NCBI RefSeq assembly: GCF_016862075.1
Contig: NZ_BOMG01000076.1
Coordinates: 1-64,000, forward strand
Origin: Actinoplanes couchii
GTDB lineage: Bacteria > Actinomycetota > Actinomycetes > Mycobacteriales > Micromonosporaceae
Direction: 5' to 3'
Length of the DNA stretch: 64,000 bases
Shown: in pieces, positions 24,863 through 32,848 of the stretch
How the letters are laid out: the number at the start of each line of letters is the position of its first letter
Position numbering within the stretch: the first letter of the stretch is position 1
Program-made: the position numbers and the translations under genes
Notes under the pieces: model-generated
The model's database searches: none
What the model saw: only the letters and a program-made list of their open reading frames with translations
Told to the model about the DNA's origin: nothing

Positions 24863-26166
24863 TCGTCGGCCGGCAGCGTGTCCATGAAAGAACTGACCGA
24901 GAACACCGCGTTACCGGCACCGGGCGGTCCGTAACCGGGCGGCGTCGACAGTCCGTTGGACTCCATCGTCGCGCGATACGCCTCGAGCAACCGGATGTGG
25001 TACTCCAGCGGAGCGCCGTTCGGATTGGTCTTGCCCAGCGGCGTGGTCGGCTCCGGGCACCAGGTGGTGAAGCGCGGCAGAATGCCCCGGGACATGAAGT
25101 AGTCCAGGCCCTCGGTGGTCGAATCGATCGCCTCGTCGACGGTCCGGAACCCGAACGGCTCGGCCATCTCGATGCCGGCCACGAAGTTCGGGATCACATT
25201 CCGCGGCCCGAACACCTCAGCCGATTCGAGAATACGACGGTGCCATTCGGCGCGGCCGACATAACGCTCCTTGCCGGGGCAGTGGAGCTCGAACAGCCGC
25301 TTGTCCCACACCTCGAAGTTCGGGTGGTAGATCCGAATCCCGTAGTCGTAGAACCGCTGCACGTCCTCACGCGGAAGTGCCTGCGCGACGACCTTGCCGA
25401 TCCACCGGCCGGGGAACCGCTCCTCGATCGCCTGCGCGTACCGCCCGTAGAAGTCGGCCTCGGCCAGCCCGTCGACCTTGCTGGTGATGCTGCCACCGGT
25501 CAGCGTGTAGGCGTGCGACGTCTTCGCCGTGTCGTACTTGTCGATGATCGCGAGCGCTTCGAGCACCTCGTCGACCGGCTTGACACCCGTGTAGGGCCGC
25601 CCGGCCGCCTTGTGCTGACGCCAGTTGTGGTTGATGTCGCAGTACTGGCACTCCTCTTTGGCGCCGAAATACTGACAGACCCGGAAAACGGTGAGATAGA
25701 CGAGATAGCCCCACTGAATGGTGGGCGCGACCTCCATCACCGACTTGCCGTTGTCGAGTGTGTGCCGGTAGTAATCCGGCATCGGCGGCAGCCCCACATC
25801 CGCGATCGGCCGACCGTCGAGGTGAAGCATCAGCTTCCCGTCCTCGGTCGGTTTCACCACGTAAGGTGACGACGGGTTGATCCGCACGGACACCACGGTC
25901 CGCCGCAGATCGTAAGGCCCGCCGGTGAGCACGATCTCTTCCGGCGGACGCCGGAGAGCCGCTTCACCCAGCTCCGGAAGCGTGCGGTGGTCGAACGAGA
26001 AGATGAAGTAAGACTTCGGCTTCACGTCACCGTTCTCGTTGTCGGTGAGCGCCGAGTCATCGAACGCCAGCCCGCCCCGCAGCAGGTCTTCCTTGATCAC
26101 CGCCTCACGCGGGATGTGCGGGAACCGTCCCATCAGATCTTCGATGAGATCCGTGCGCCTTTGCAT
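24859..26166 (-). CDS. Radical SAM protein with an unusual CX8CX2C cysteine motif
   Basis: 435 residues from an ATG preceded by GGGAGGA. Cys164, Cys173 and Cys176 (VCQYFGAKEECQYCDINH) lie before TLTGGSI, which resembles the GGE motif that binds the SAM amino group. The spacing CX8CX2C differs from the classical CX3CX2C. Later segments (IGKVVAQALPREDVQRFYDYG, IYHPNFEVWDKRLFELHCPG) follow the barrel pattern of radical SAM enzymes. The N-terminal 145 residues are a distinct domain. No RiPP precursor or RRE domain was seen nearby. First gene of a coupled operon with an M20 peptidase and an APH-fold protein. Reaction unknown. Confidence 0.8.
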   Translation of the reverse strand: MQRRTDLIEDLMGRFPHIPREAVIKEDLLRGGLAFDDSALTDNENGDVKPKSYFIFSFDHRTLPELGEAALRRPPEEIVLTGGPYDLRRTVVSVRINPSSPYVVKPTEDGKLMLHLDGRPIADVGLPPMPDYYRHTLDNGKSVMEVAPTIQWGYLVYLTVFRVCQYFGAKEECQYCDINHNWRQHKAAGRPYTGVKPVDEVLEALAIIDKYDTAKTSHAYTLTGGSITSKVDGLAEADFYGRYAQAIEERFPGRWIGKVVAQALPREDVQRFYDYGIRIYHPNFEVWDKRLFELHCPGKERYVGRAEWHRRILESAEVFGPRNVIPNFVAGIEMAEPFGFRTVDEAIDSTTEGLDYFMSRGILPRFTTWCPEPTTPLGKTNPNGAPLEYHIRLLEAYRATMESNGLSTPPGYGPPGAGNAVFSVSSFMDTLPADE

Positions 26167-26356
26167 GCGTCCTCCCACACGGAACGTAGCACGCCAGAGT
26201 CTTGCGCCCCGGACCGAGGCTCCCGTGTCGAGCATCACCAAACCCCAGGTCAACCCCAAAGTTTGGTACGCCCCCACCCCCACAACCGCAGGCCACCCCA
26301 CCCGAATCCACCCCGGAACCACCCCAGCCCGCCTCAGCCCTGGGCCCTGCGGCCTG

Positions 26357-27235
26357 TCAGCCGTAATCCCCGGCCCCGCCGCCCGTCGTTCCCGGCCCCG
26401 CCGCCCGTCGTTCCCGGCCCCGCCGCCGGTCGTTCCCGGCCCTGCCGCCCGTTGTTCCCGGCCCTGCTGCTCGTAGTCCCCGGCGCCTACCGCGACCCGC
26501 TGTTGTTCCCGGCTTTCCTGGCCGCCCGCCGTTGTCCCCAGCACTCACCGCGACCGTTGCCGTCTCCGGTACCAGGAGCGCCCGCCGGACGCAAACGTCG
26601 AGCCGGTCGGGCCCGGCCCAGTCCGAATGTGACTCGACCGTGAACAGGTGAGGCCCGGTGACGGTCCAGGCCGGGATCCGCTCGGCCGCGAACGCCCGCC
26701 GCACCGCGGAACCGATACCCGGCGGCACCTCGCCGAGAAGCCGGTAGGTCAGCCGAAACGCCATCGACGGCGCGTCAACCGGCAGCCGGATCACCACAAA
26801 GCTCCCGGTGCCGTCAGTCTCCTCCGTGGCCCCGGACAATGCGTTGCCGGTCCACGAGATCTCCTCGGCGATCACCGGAAAACCGCCGGCCTCGAACGCC
26901 CAGGCCTTCCCCACCCGGATCGTCCCGTTCCGCCGCAGTCCGGTCCGAGGCCACTCCCGGTCACCCGGGTCGACGGCCCGCCAGCCCGCGACCACGACCC
27001 GCCGTCCCGTCTCCCGGGCCGCCACCTGCCAGCCCACCGCCGTGACGAAGAGCGGAACCAGAAAGAGAAGAACAAGTCCGCCGAAAAAGGAGTTTCCTCC
27101 AAAACTCACCAGGTCGAAAGCCGAGACGCTGAGCCCGGTAATCAAATTGAAAATCTCCAGCACGAAAACGGCAGCAAATAGAAACCCGAAAACGACGAGA
27201 ACGCCACCCAGGACGCTGCTCCACAACCGGAGCAT
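26357..27235 (-). CDS. Membrane protein of unknown function with a repeat-encoded tail
   Basis: About 292 residues from an ATG at 27235. Two hydrophobic segments (about 8-33 and 46-70) flank a short loop. A soluble domain of about 75-230 follows, with IRVGKAWAFEAGGFPVIAEEI and FTVESHSDWAGPDRLDVCVRRALLV. The last 55 residues (GTTGGRAG, GRERRAAGPG and similar) are encoded by a 22-bp tandem repeat whose length is not divisible by three, so successive copies are read in different frames. The true ancestral C-terminus was probably near residue 230. No family recognised. Confidence 0.6.
   Translation of the reverse strand: MLRLWSSVLGGVLVVFGFLFAAVFVLEIFNLITGLSVSAFDLVSFGGNSFFGGLVLLFLVPLFVTAVGWQVAARETGRRVVVAGWRAVDPGDREWPRTGLRRNGTIRVGKAWAFEAGGFPVIAEEISWTGNALSGATEETDGTGSFVVIRLPVDAPSMAFRLTYRLLGEVPPGIGSAVRRAFAAERIPAWTVTGPHLFTVESHSDWAGPDRLDVCVRRALLVPETATVAVSAGDNGGRPGKPGTTAGRGRRRGLRAAGPGTTGGRAGNDRRRGRERRAAGPGTTGGGAGDYG
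26369..26478. repeat. Five tandem copies of a 22-bp unit
   Basis: The unit is CCCGGCCCCGCCGCCCGTCG plus TT, at 26369, 26391, 26413, 26435 and 26457, with increasing divergence and further partial copies to about 26530. It forms the 3' end of the membrane-protein gene and the spacer towards the radical SAM gene. Confidence 0.85.
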
Positions 27236-27386
27236 CAGCAACCCTACGAATCAGGAGGTCGATCGCGGTCACGATAGCCATCGATGTCAACCGCGCCCGA
27301 CGGCAGGAAGCGAACCCCGGAGCCCGGACCGGAACACGACTACGGACCCTCGGGGCCAATGGGAAGCGCCCTCTGAAACCCCGCCA

Positions 27387-27430
27387 GAAGCAGACCCCGA
27401 ACACGTGGGAAGCAGACCCCGAACACATGG
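27387..27430. repeat. Two and a half copies of another 22-bp unit
   Basis: GAAGCAGACCCCGAACACGT plus GG at 27387-27408 is repeated at 27409-27430 with one change, and a third degenerate copy begins at 27431. It sits in the leader directly upstream of the DUF998 gene and so forms its ribosome binding site region. Confidence 0.75.
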
Positions 27431-27476
27431 GAAGCGGACCCAGATGGCTCACAGGATCTTCGGGCACCCTTGGCGG

Positions 27477-28196
27477 ATGAAAGCCCTTGCCGGCCTCGGT
27501 GTCGCTTGCGTGATCGGTTCGCTCGCCCTGTACCTGGCGCTGCACGTGGTGCCGCCCTCAGCCGATCTGGACTGGTCACGCCGCACCATCAGCCAGTACG
27601 CGCTGATGCCCAACGGCTGGATGTTCGACGCGGCAACCCTGCTGCTGGCCGCCGGTTCCGCAGCGATCCTGGCCGCCCTGTTCCAGGCTGGTGTCCTGTC
27701 CCGGGCCGCCCTGGTGACACTCGGCCTCTGGGTCGTAGGCCTACTGGGTGTCGTCTGGTTCGAAAAGCACAACTGGCAGGCCGGCCCGTCCATCAGCGGC
27801 GACGTCCACCGTGTAGCCAGCGTCGTGGCATTCCTGAGCCTGCCGATCGGCGCCTTGCTGGCAGCCCGCCGCCCGGCCGGCCCCGCTCGTGGGCTCGACG
27901 GGCCCGCTCAACGGCTCGGCGGGCCGGCTCGCGGGCTCGACGGGTCGGCTCGCGGGCTCGACGGAGCGGCCCGCTGGGTGATGATCGGCGGAATCGTGTC
28001 CCTGCTCTGCTTCATGCCCATCCTGTGGGCTGTGGCGTCCGAACCGTGGACCGGGGAACGTTGGTGGCGCGCAATCCCTCTAGGAACCGTAGAACGCCTT
28101 CTGGGCTTGGCCGAGGTGATCACCGTCCTGTTGCTGGCGCGCTGGGCCCTGCTGACCAAGGGCCCCGGCCGCAAACTGACCCCAGCCGCAAACTGA
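27477..28196 (+). CDS. DUF998 family membrane protein
   Basis: About 239 residues with six hydrophobic segments and the family pattern of a short extracytoplasmic loop (DLDWSRRTISQYALMPNGWM) after helix 1. The loop between helices 4 and 5 is expanded by in-frame 21-bp repeats (GLDGPAR, RLGGPAR, GLDGSAR, GLDGAAR; about 27885-27975). The ATG at 27477 begins the first helix; an ATG at 27444 is an alternative. Function of DUF998 proteins is unknown. The upstream spacer 27242-27476 contains short tandem repeats only. Confidence 0.75.
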   Translation: MKALAGLGVACVIGSLALYLALHVVPPSADLDWSRRTISQYALMPNGWMFDAATLLLAAGSAAILAALFQAGVLSRAALVTLGLWVVGLLGVVWFEKHNWQAGPSISGDVHRVASVVAFLSLPIGALLAARRPAGPARGLDGPAQRLGGPARGLDGSARGLDGAARWVMIGGIVSLLCFMPILWAVASEPWTGERWWRAIPLGTVERLLGLAEVITVLLLARWALLTKGPGRKLTPAAN

Positions 28197-28276
28197 CATC
28201 TGGCCGGAGCAGGTGACATCTCCTGACGGTGTCTGGGCGGGCCTGCTCCCGGGCCGCTCGGTCCGGGGTGAGGTGG

Positions 28277-29113
28277 TCAGGCGGGCCGTCGGCCTGACCA
28301 CAGGCAGGTGCGCCGTCGCAGGAGGCCGTCGCCGATGGACATGCCGAGCATCCGCTGCTCGAACTCGGCTCGGTGCGCCCCGGGCAGCGCCTCGACGAAG
28401 CCCCGGTAACCCGAGGTCATCGACCACCGCCACAGAGCCTGAGTGTGCGGAACGGTGATCTCGACGGTGGCGTGGTCCTCGCGAAGGTCCACAAATCCGG
28501 CCGCTTCCAGAAGACCGGCCGCATCGATCGGCCGACCGATCCCGCCACCTGGTGGCAGAAGGGGCGCGAATTCCAGGAACAACATGTCGACCCGGTCGGT
28601 GAGCGGCGACGACCACACCACCGGCGCCTCGTCGTGGTGCCGGGCACTGCCACCGGTCAGAACGCACCGCCCACCCGGCCTCAGAACCCGGAACGCCTCG
28701 GTGACACCGGCTCCGGGATCGTCCAGCAGATGGATCACAAATGATGCCATCACCAGGTCGAACTCGCCTGACTTGAAGCCCATGGCTCCGGCGTCCATCA
28801 CGCAGACGGCAGCACCCGGATGGTCATGGACGAGCCGCCTGGCCATCTCCGGCGCGGCATCGACCGCCGTGACCGCACAGCCCCGGTGTAGCGCGGCCGA
28901 GGTCAGGGCACCCCGGCCCGCACCCAGGTCGAGGAAGCGGCAGCCCGCCGGGGGATCGACGGCGGCCACGATCGCTTTGCCGAACTCGTGGAAGATCGGC
29001 ATGACCTGGTCGTAGTCCCCGGCCATCCGATCGAAGAGCCGCCATGCCTGCCGCACGGAGTCATTCGATCCCACTACGGTCATCGTGGGCAATCGTTCAG
29101 GCAGGCCACGCAC
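28277..29113 (-). CDS. Class I SAM-dependent methyltransferase
   Basis: 278 residues. Motif I FLDLGAGRGALTSAAL, motif II VDAAPEMARR, and FDLVMASFVIHLLDDP and LRPGGRCVLTGG as post motifs match UbiE/Methyltransf_11-type small-molecule methyltransferases. The GTG at 29113 is chosen because GGGAG lies seven bases upstream; an ATG at 29083 is an alternative. Substrate not predictable. Neighbours are unrelated. Confidence 0.85.
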   Translation of the reverse strand: MRGLPERLPTMTVVGSNDSVRQAWRLFDRMAGDYDQVMPIFHEFGKAIVAAVDPPAGCRFLDLGAGRGALTSAALHRGCAVTAVDAAPEMARRLVHDHPGAAVCVMDAGAMGFKSGEFDLVMASFVIHLLDDPGAGVTEAFRVLRPGGRCVLTGGSARHHDEAPVVWSSPLTDRVDMLFLEFAPLLPPGGGIGRPIDAAGLLEAAGFVDLREDHATVEITVPHTQALWRWSMTSGYRGFVEALPGAHRAEFEQRMLGMSIGDGLLRRRTCLWSGRRPA

Positions 29114-29173
29114 TCTTCATCTCCCACGGCCCCATCGTTCGGCACCGAGAGTGTCGATATCCGCCGCGCTCTG

Positions 29174-29851
29174 TCAGCCGGCTGGATTAGAGGCTTTACC
29201 GAGCCTCTCTACCGCGGCCACCACCTCGGGGAACGCGGCGATCGATGCGGTGACCCAGCGCTCGTCGAACTCGTCGAGGCGCCGGACCCCGCTCTGCAGG
29301 CACGCGATGAACGCCAGGCCCGCCCCGCCCGCCGCGCTCGCGTCACCGGGGGAGTCCCCGACGTAGACGCACTGATCGGGTGACAGTCCGGTGTGCGTCA
29401 GTAGTTCGTCGAATGCCCGTGGATCGGGTTTGCCGTGACGGGTGTTGCCCCGGTGGTAGATCCCGCTGATCCGGCTGGTGAGCACATGGTCGGGCGCGAG
29501 CATGTGCCGGATCTCCGGTTCGGTGCGGGACGTCAGCAGCATCACGGTGCGCCCGGACAGCACCAGCTCGTCCAGCGCGGCAAGGTTCTCCGGCGGAATC
29601 ACATCGATCCGCCCTTCGGTGATGTGTCGCCCCATGAATTCGTGGAACAGCGGCCCGAACTGCTCCAGATCGATCCCTGGTGATCGTTTCGGCATGGCCT
29701 CCAGCAGAGGCTCGCCCCAGTTCGCGAGGTGCAGGCTTCGCGGCATCGGTGGCCGGCCCATCGCGGCCAGCACTTCGTTCTCCAGCTCGAATGATGTCGC
29801 CTCGGTGAGGCACAGCGTGTCATCCACGTCGACAACGACAGCCTTGATCAT
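29174..29851 (-). CDS. HAD-superfamily hydrolase
   Basis: 225-residue phosphatase-like protein. The nucleophile motif DVDDTLCLTEA is at residues 8-12, with Asp8 and Asp10. Motif II is LLTSR, motif III is KPDPRAF, and motif IV is YVGDSPGDASAA. It has the alpha-helical cap typical of subfamily I (phosphoglycolate phosphatase/beta-phosphoglucomutase type). Start ATG at 29851. Substrate unknown. Confidence 0.85.
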   Translation of the reverse strand: MIKAVVVDVDDTLCLTEATSFELENEVLAAMGRPPMPRSLHLANWGEPLLEAMPKRSPGIDLEQFGPLFHEFMGRHITEGRIDVIPPENLAALDELVLSGRTVMLLTSRTEPEIRHMLAPDHVLTSRISGIYHRGNTRHGKPDPRAFDELLTHTGLSPDQCVYVGDSPGDASAAGGAGLAFIACLQSGVRRLDEFDERWVTASIAAFPEVVAAVERLGKASNPAG

Positions 29852-29934
29852 GTTTGCGAGGTTATCCGGCTGCGGACCCTGAATCCCTGTGGAGTTGTGC
29901 CTCCATCCTGCCCGTGCCGGCGGCCCGGCACAGT

Positions 29935-30003
29935 CGTGCTGGCCGCACACTTTTCTTCGTGCTGGCCGTACCTTCGCGAGCGTGCTGGCCCCACTGCGCC
30001 GGA
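29935..30003. repeat. Three repeats with an exact 23-bp period
   Basis: CGTGCTGGCC occurs at 29935, 29958 and 29981, exactly 23 bp apart, with diverged filler. It lies in the 250-bp spacer between the HAD gene and the MarR-like gene. Otherwise the spacer holds only a GTGCCGG/CCGGCAC hairpin at about 29914-29931. Confidence 0.65.
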
Positions 30004-30101
30004 CCGCCCGGTCCGGGAGGCTGAACTGGCCCGGATCAACCGGGTGCCGACGACCGGCCAACGGCGTCGTGCCGAGACAGATCAGAGTTCGGGGAGGGCG
30101 A

Positions 30102-30602
30102 GTGTTGACCTCAAGTGAGCTCGAAGTCCTACGGTCCGGGGCCATGGGCGTTGACGAGATGACCGACGAGGAACTGGCGGGGCAGCCGGCCGCCTACTGG
30201 ACCGGGGTGGCCTACGAAGCGTTGATCGGTTTCACCCGGGCTAAACAGGCCGAGCAGGGCTTCACTCAGCCGCAGTTCTGGTTGTTGCGGAACCTTTCTG
30301 CGAACGACCTCTTGCTCGGCGGGCGCGGGCGGACGCTTCCCGAGTTGGCCGAAGCGATGAGCAGTTATCTGCGGGCCGAGGACGATCTGGAGCAGACCGC
30401 TGAGGACCTACTGGCCAAGGGGTGGATAACCCACGAAGCGGAAGGTCGCCTGAAGATCACCGCGGCGGGTGAGGAAGCCCGGCTCGACATGAAGGCTGCC
30501 GCTCCGGGGATCCGGGCTCGGATTCACGACGGGATCGACGACGCGGACTACGTGACGACTTTGAAGGTGCTGCTACGGATGGTCGCCAACACCGAGCGTT
30601 GA
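30102..30602 (+). CDS. MarR-like winged-helix protein
   Basis: 166 residues. The middle (QPQFWLLRNLS ... LPELAEAMSSYLRAEDDLEQTAEDLLAKGWITH) and EGRLKITAAGEEARLDM follow the MarR pattern of helix-turn-helix and wing. A GTG at 30102 has GGGGAGGG just upstream and is preferred; ATG 30144 is an alternative. The gene stops immediately before a 28-bp palindrome that precedes the ArsR-type gene, so the two could be transcribed together and regulated at that site. Confidence 0.7.
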   Translation: MLTSSELEVLRSGAMGVDEMTDEELAGQPAAYWTGVAYEALIGFTRAKQAEQGFTQPQFWLLRNLSANDLLLGGRGRTLPELAEAMSSYLRAEDDLEQTAEDLLAKGWITHEAEGRLKITAAGEEARLDMKAAAPGIRARIHDGIDDADYVTTLKVLLRMVANTER

Positions 30603-30630
30603 CATTATGCAGGCAGATGCCTGCATAATG
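30603..30630. promoter_or_regulatory. Perfect 28-bp operator palindrome upstream of the ArsR-SRPBCC gene
   Basis: CATTATGCAGGCA (30603-30615) and TGCCTGCATAATG (30618-30630) are perfect 13-base inverted arms around a two-base centre. This is the form and size expected for an ArsR-family operator. It begins right after the upstream stop codon and ends seven bases before the likely start, suggesting autorepression. Confidence 0.8.
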
Positions 30631-30636
30631 CTGGTC

Positions 30637-31488
30637 GTGGACGGTGACATGGACAAGGTGTTCAAGGCGCTCGCCGATCCGACCCGACGACGGTTGCTCG
30701 ACGACCTGCGGGCGGAGAACGGGCAGACGTTGAACGAGCTTTGCGCCCGGCTGGCCATGACCAGACAGTCCGTCACCCAGCATCTCGGCGTGCTGGAGGA
30801 GGCGAATCTGGTCAGCACGGTGCGGCGTGGCCGGGAAAAATTGCACTACCTCAACCCGATCCCGATCCATGACGTACGGCAGCGATGGATCGAGTCCTTC
30901 GAAGAACCCCGGTTGGGGGTTCTCGACATGATCCGCAGCGAAGCGGAGCGGCCGAGGCAGCAAGGTGTGGAGCAGACCCAGGGCCCAGCGACAGCGCGGG
31001 GCCGAAGACCGGTGGAGGAGCTAGCGGTGAGACCTGATTACGTATACGTGACCTATGTTCATGCCACTCCGGATCGGGTCTGGGAGGCGCTGACCTCAGC
31101 CGACCTGACCGGAAAGTTCTGGGGCCACCGGAATGTCTCCGACTGGCGGCCCGGATCGCCCTGGGAGCATGAGCGCGCCGACGGCTCCGGGATTTCGGAC
31201 GGTAGCGGGGTCGTCCTGGAGGCCGAACCACCTACCCGCCTGGTCATGACCTTCGGGGAGCCGGATGCCGCGGCCGGCCCGGAGGCCTCGGTGGTGACGT
31301 TTCTGATCGAGCGGTACCACGACATCGTCCGGCTCACCGTCACCCACGCCAACCTGCCGAGCGACGAGGACCTGGCAGCGATCTCGCTCGGTTGGCCGGC
31401 GGTCATGGCCAACCTGAAGTCGCTGCTGGAGACCGGACAGGTGCTGCCACAAGCGCCCTGGGAGATGCATGCCGACCTTCGCGGGTGA
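30637..31488 (+). CDS. ArsR-family regulator fused to an SRPBCC (AHSA1) domain
   Basis: Two-domain protein of about 283 residues. The N-terminal ArsR winged helix (VFKALADPTRRRLLDDLRAE, MTRQSVTQHLGVLEEANLVS) spans about 1-95. An AHSA1/SRPBCC ligand-binding domain (YVTYVHATPDRVWEALTSAD to the end) covers about 130-270. ArsR-SRPBCC fusions and pairs are common in actinobacteria and are thought to sense hydrophobic small molecules. No metal-binding cysteine motif is seen. An ATG at 30607 lies inside the operator, so GTG 30637 or ATG 30649 is more credible. Only weak ribosome binding sites exist, so the transcript may be leaderless. Confidence 0.88.
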   Translation: MDGDMDKVFKALADPTRRRLLDDLRAENGQTLNELCARLAMTRQSVTQHLGVLEEANLVSTVRRGREKLHYLNPIPIHDVRQRWIESFEEPRLGVLDMIRSEAERPRQQGVEQTQGPATARGRRPVEELAVRPDYVYVTYVHATPDRVWEALTSADLTGKFWGHRNVSDWRPGSPWEHERADGSGISDGSGVVLEAEPPTRLVMTFGEPDAAAGPEASVVTFLIERYHDIVRLTVTHANLPSDEDLAAISLGWPAVMANLKSLLETGQVLPQAPWEMHADLRG

Positions 31489-31517
31489 CGGGACGACCGG
31501 AGATGGGGAGCTGGGTC

Positions 31518-31629
31518 GGAGCAGGGCTGCCCGGATGTCGGCCCAGGTCGGAGCAGAGCTACCCGAAAGCCGGCCCGGGTCGAAGCAGGATCGCCCGAAA
31601 GCCGGTCCAGGCCAAAGCCGCCCCAGGTC
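31518..31629. repeat. Three and a half copies of a 32-bp unit
   Basis: Units start at 31518, 31550 and 31582 (GGAGCAGGGCTGCCCGGATG and diverged forms) with a half unit at 31614. The array lies between two convergent genes and is not coding in any convincing frame. Confidence 0.75.
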
Positions 31630-31661
31630 GAAGCAGGTGCCGGCCCCGGGCGGGGTGAGGA

Positions 31662-32474
31662 TCAGGCTCGCTGGCGGGAGATCTCGTAGAGGGTGATCGA
31701 CGCGGCCACCGTGGCGTTGAAGGAACTCGCCGACCCGACCATGGGGATGCGGATGGTGGCGTCGCAGGCCTCGGACCAGAAGGTGCTCATGCCGTTGGTT
31801 TCGTTACCGACCACGACCGCGGTCGGTCCGGTGAAGTCGTGGGACCAGATGTCGGTCACGGCGTCCTCGCTGGTGCCGACCAGGGTCATCGCTCGGGCCG
31901 AGCGCACCCAGCTCAGCACGGCTGACGGGGTTTCGGCCCGGACCGTGGGGACGGCGAACAGGGAGCCGCGGCTCGCCCGGATGGTCTTCGGGTCGTACAG
32001 GTCGGCGGCCCGGCCGGCGAGCACCACACCGTCCACCCCCAGCGCGTCGGCCGAGCGCAGTAGCGAACCGACGTTGCCGGGGCTGATCGGGCGGTCGAGG
32101 ACCACGACCACTCCGTTGGTGCGTAGCGGGATCCGGGACAGGTCGTCCGGGGGAATCGCTACGACGGCGGTCAGTTCGGCGGTGTCGTCGTCCTTGTCGG
32201 AGAGCTCGCGCAGGAGTTCGGGGGAGACCCGGATCACCTCGTCGGCCACCCGGCCTTCGACGAGGTCGCGGGCCCACTGCGACTTCAGGTTCCCGGCGTG
32301 CAGCAGGGCTCGGATCCGCCAGCGGTGGGCGATGGCCTCGTTGATCGGGCGCACGCCCTGGACCAGGAACTCGCCCAGTCGGTGCCTGGTGTTCCGGTTG
32401 GTCAGCAGGGCCTCCCACTGCTGGAAGCGGGCATTGCGCCGTTCCACCCGGGTTTCGTTTCTGATTTTGGACAT
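31662..32474 (-). CDS. SpoU-family RNA 2'-O-methyltransferase
   Basis: SAM-dependent tRNA/rRNA ribose methyltransferase of 270 residues with the SPOUT trefoil fold. An N-terminal substrate-binding extension (about 1-100) contains RFQQWEALLTNRNTRHRLGE. Motif 1 is NVGSLLRSADALG, motif 2 is VVVGNETNGMS, and motif 3 is SSFNATVAASITLYE. All key residues (Asn, Arg, Glu, Asn) are present. The same family includes TrmH, RlmB and thiostrepton-resistance TsnR. The precise target base is not evident. Confidence 0.85.
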   Translation of the reverse strand: MSKIRNETRVERRNARFQQWEALLTNRNTRHRLGEFLVQGVRPINEAIAHRWRIRALLHAGNLKSQWARDLVEGRVADEVIRVSPELLRELSDKDDDTAELTAVVAIPPDDLSRIPLRTNGVVVVLDRPISPGNVGSLLRSADALGVDGVVLAGRAADLYDPKTIRASRGSLFAVPTVRAETPSAVLSWVRSARAMTLVGTSEDAVTDIWSHDFTGPTAVVVGNETNGMSTFWSEACDATIRIPMVGSASSFNATVAASITLYEISRQRA

Positions 32475-32599
32475 GGGGTGAGGCCTCTTTCACGAACCCG
32501 GCTGGCGTGCGCAGCAGCGTAACAACCCGGCCCGGCCCAACCGGGTGACGACCCGGTAGGACGCCCGAACGAGGGCGTCGCACGGCACCAAGCCGGCAC

Positions 32600-32760
32600 G
32601 GTGCCTGAAGGAGGACCACCTCTCGGAGGCAGGTCAGCGCGGTGCCTGATGGAGGTACGCCTCTTGGAGGCAGGTCAGCGTAGGGCCTGGAGAAGGAGCG
32701 CCTCCTGGAGGCGAGTTTTGCGTGGTGTTCGGAGGAGGACGCCTCGTGATGGTGAGCCGG
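32600..32760. repeat. Tandem 41-bp repeat, four increasingly diverged copies
   Basis: Copies start at 32600, 32641, 32682 and 32724. The first two are nearly identical (GGTGCCTGAAGGAGG ... GGAGGCAGGTCAGCG). Each carries a GGAGG...CCTCC short inverted repeat. The array fills the 374-bp gap between the SpoU gene and the methyltransferase, which otherwise holds no gene. Confidence 0.8.
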
Positions 32761-32848
32761 CAGGGGACTGGAAGAGGCACCTGGTAGCGCGGGCGGTGGG
32801 CGGGGATGAGAGATCGATGGAGAGGCGTGGGTGCGGAAGGATGGGACG

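Noticed and set aside
24859..26166. RiPP biosynthesis cluster
   Set aside because: No short precursor-like gene, RRE or SPASM cysteine set was visible near the radical SAM gene.
29174..30145. Longer start for the HAD phosphatase
   Set aside because: The extra N-terminus is non-homologous; the catalytic DVDDT motif is expected within the first 15 residues and fits the ATG at 29851.
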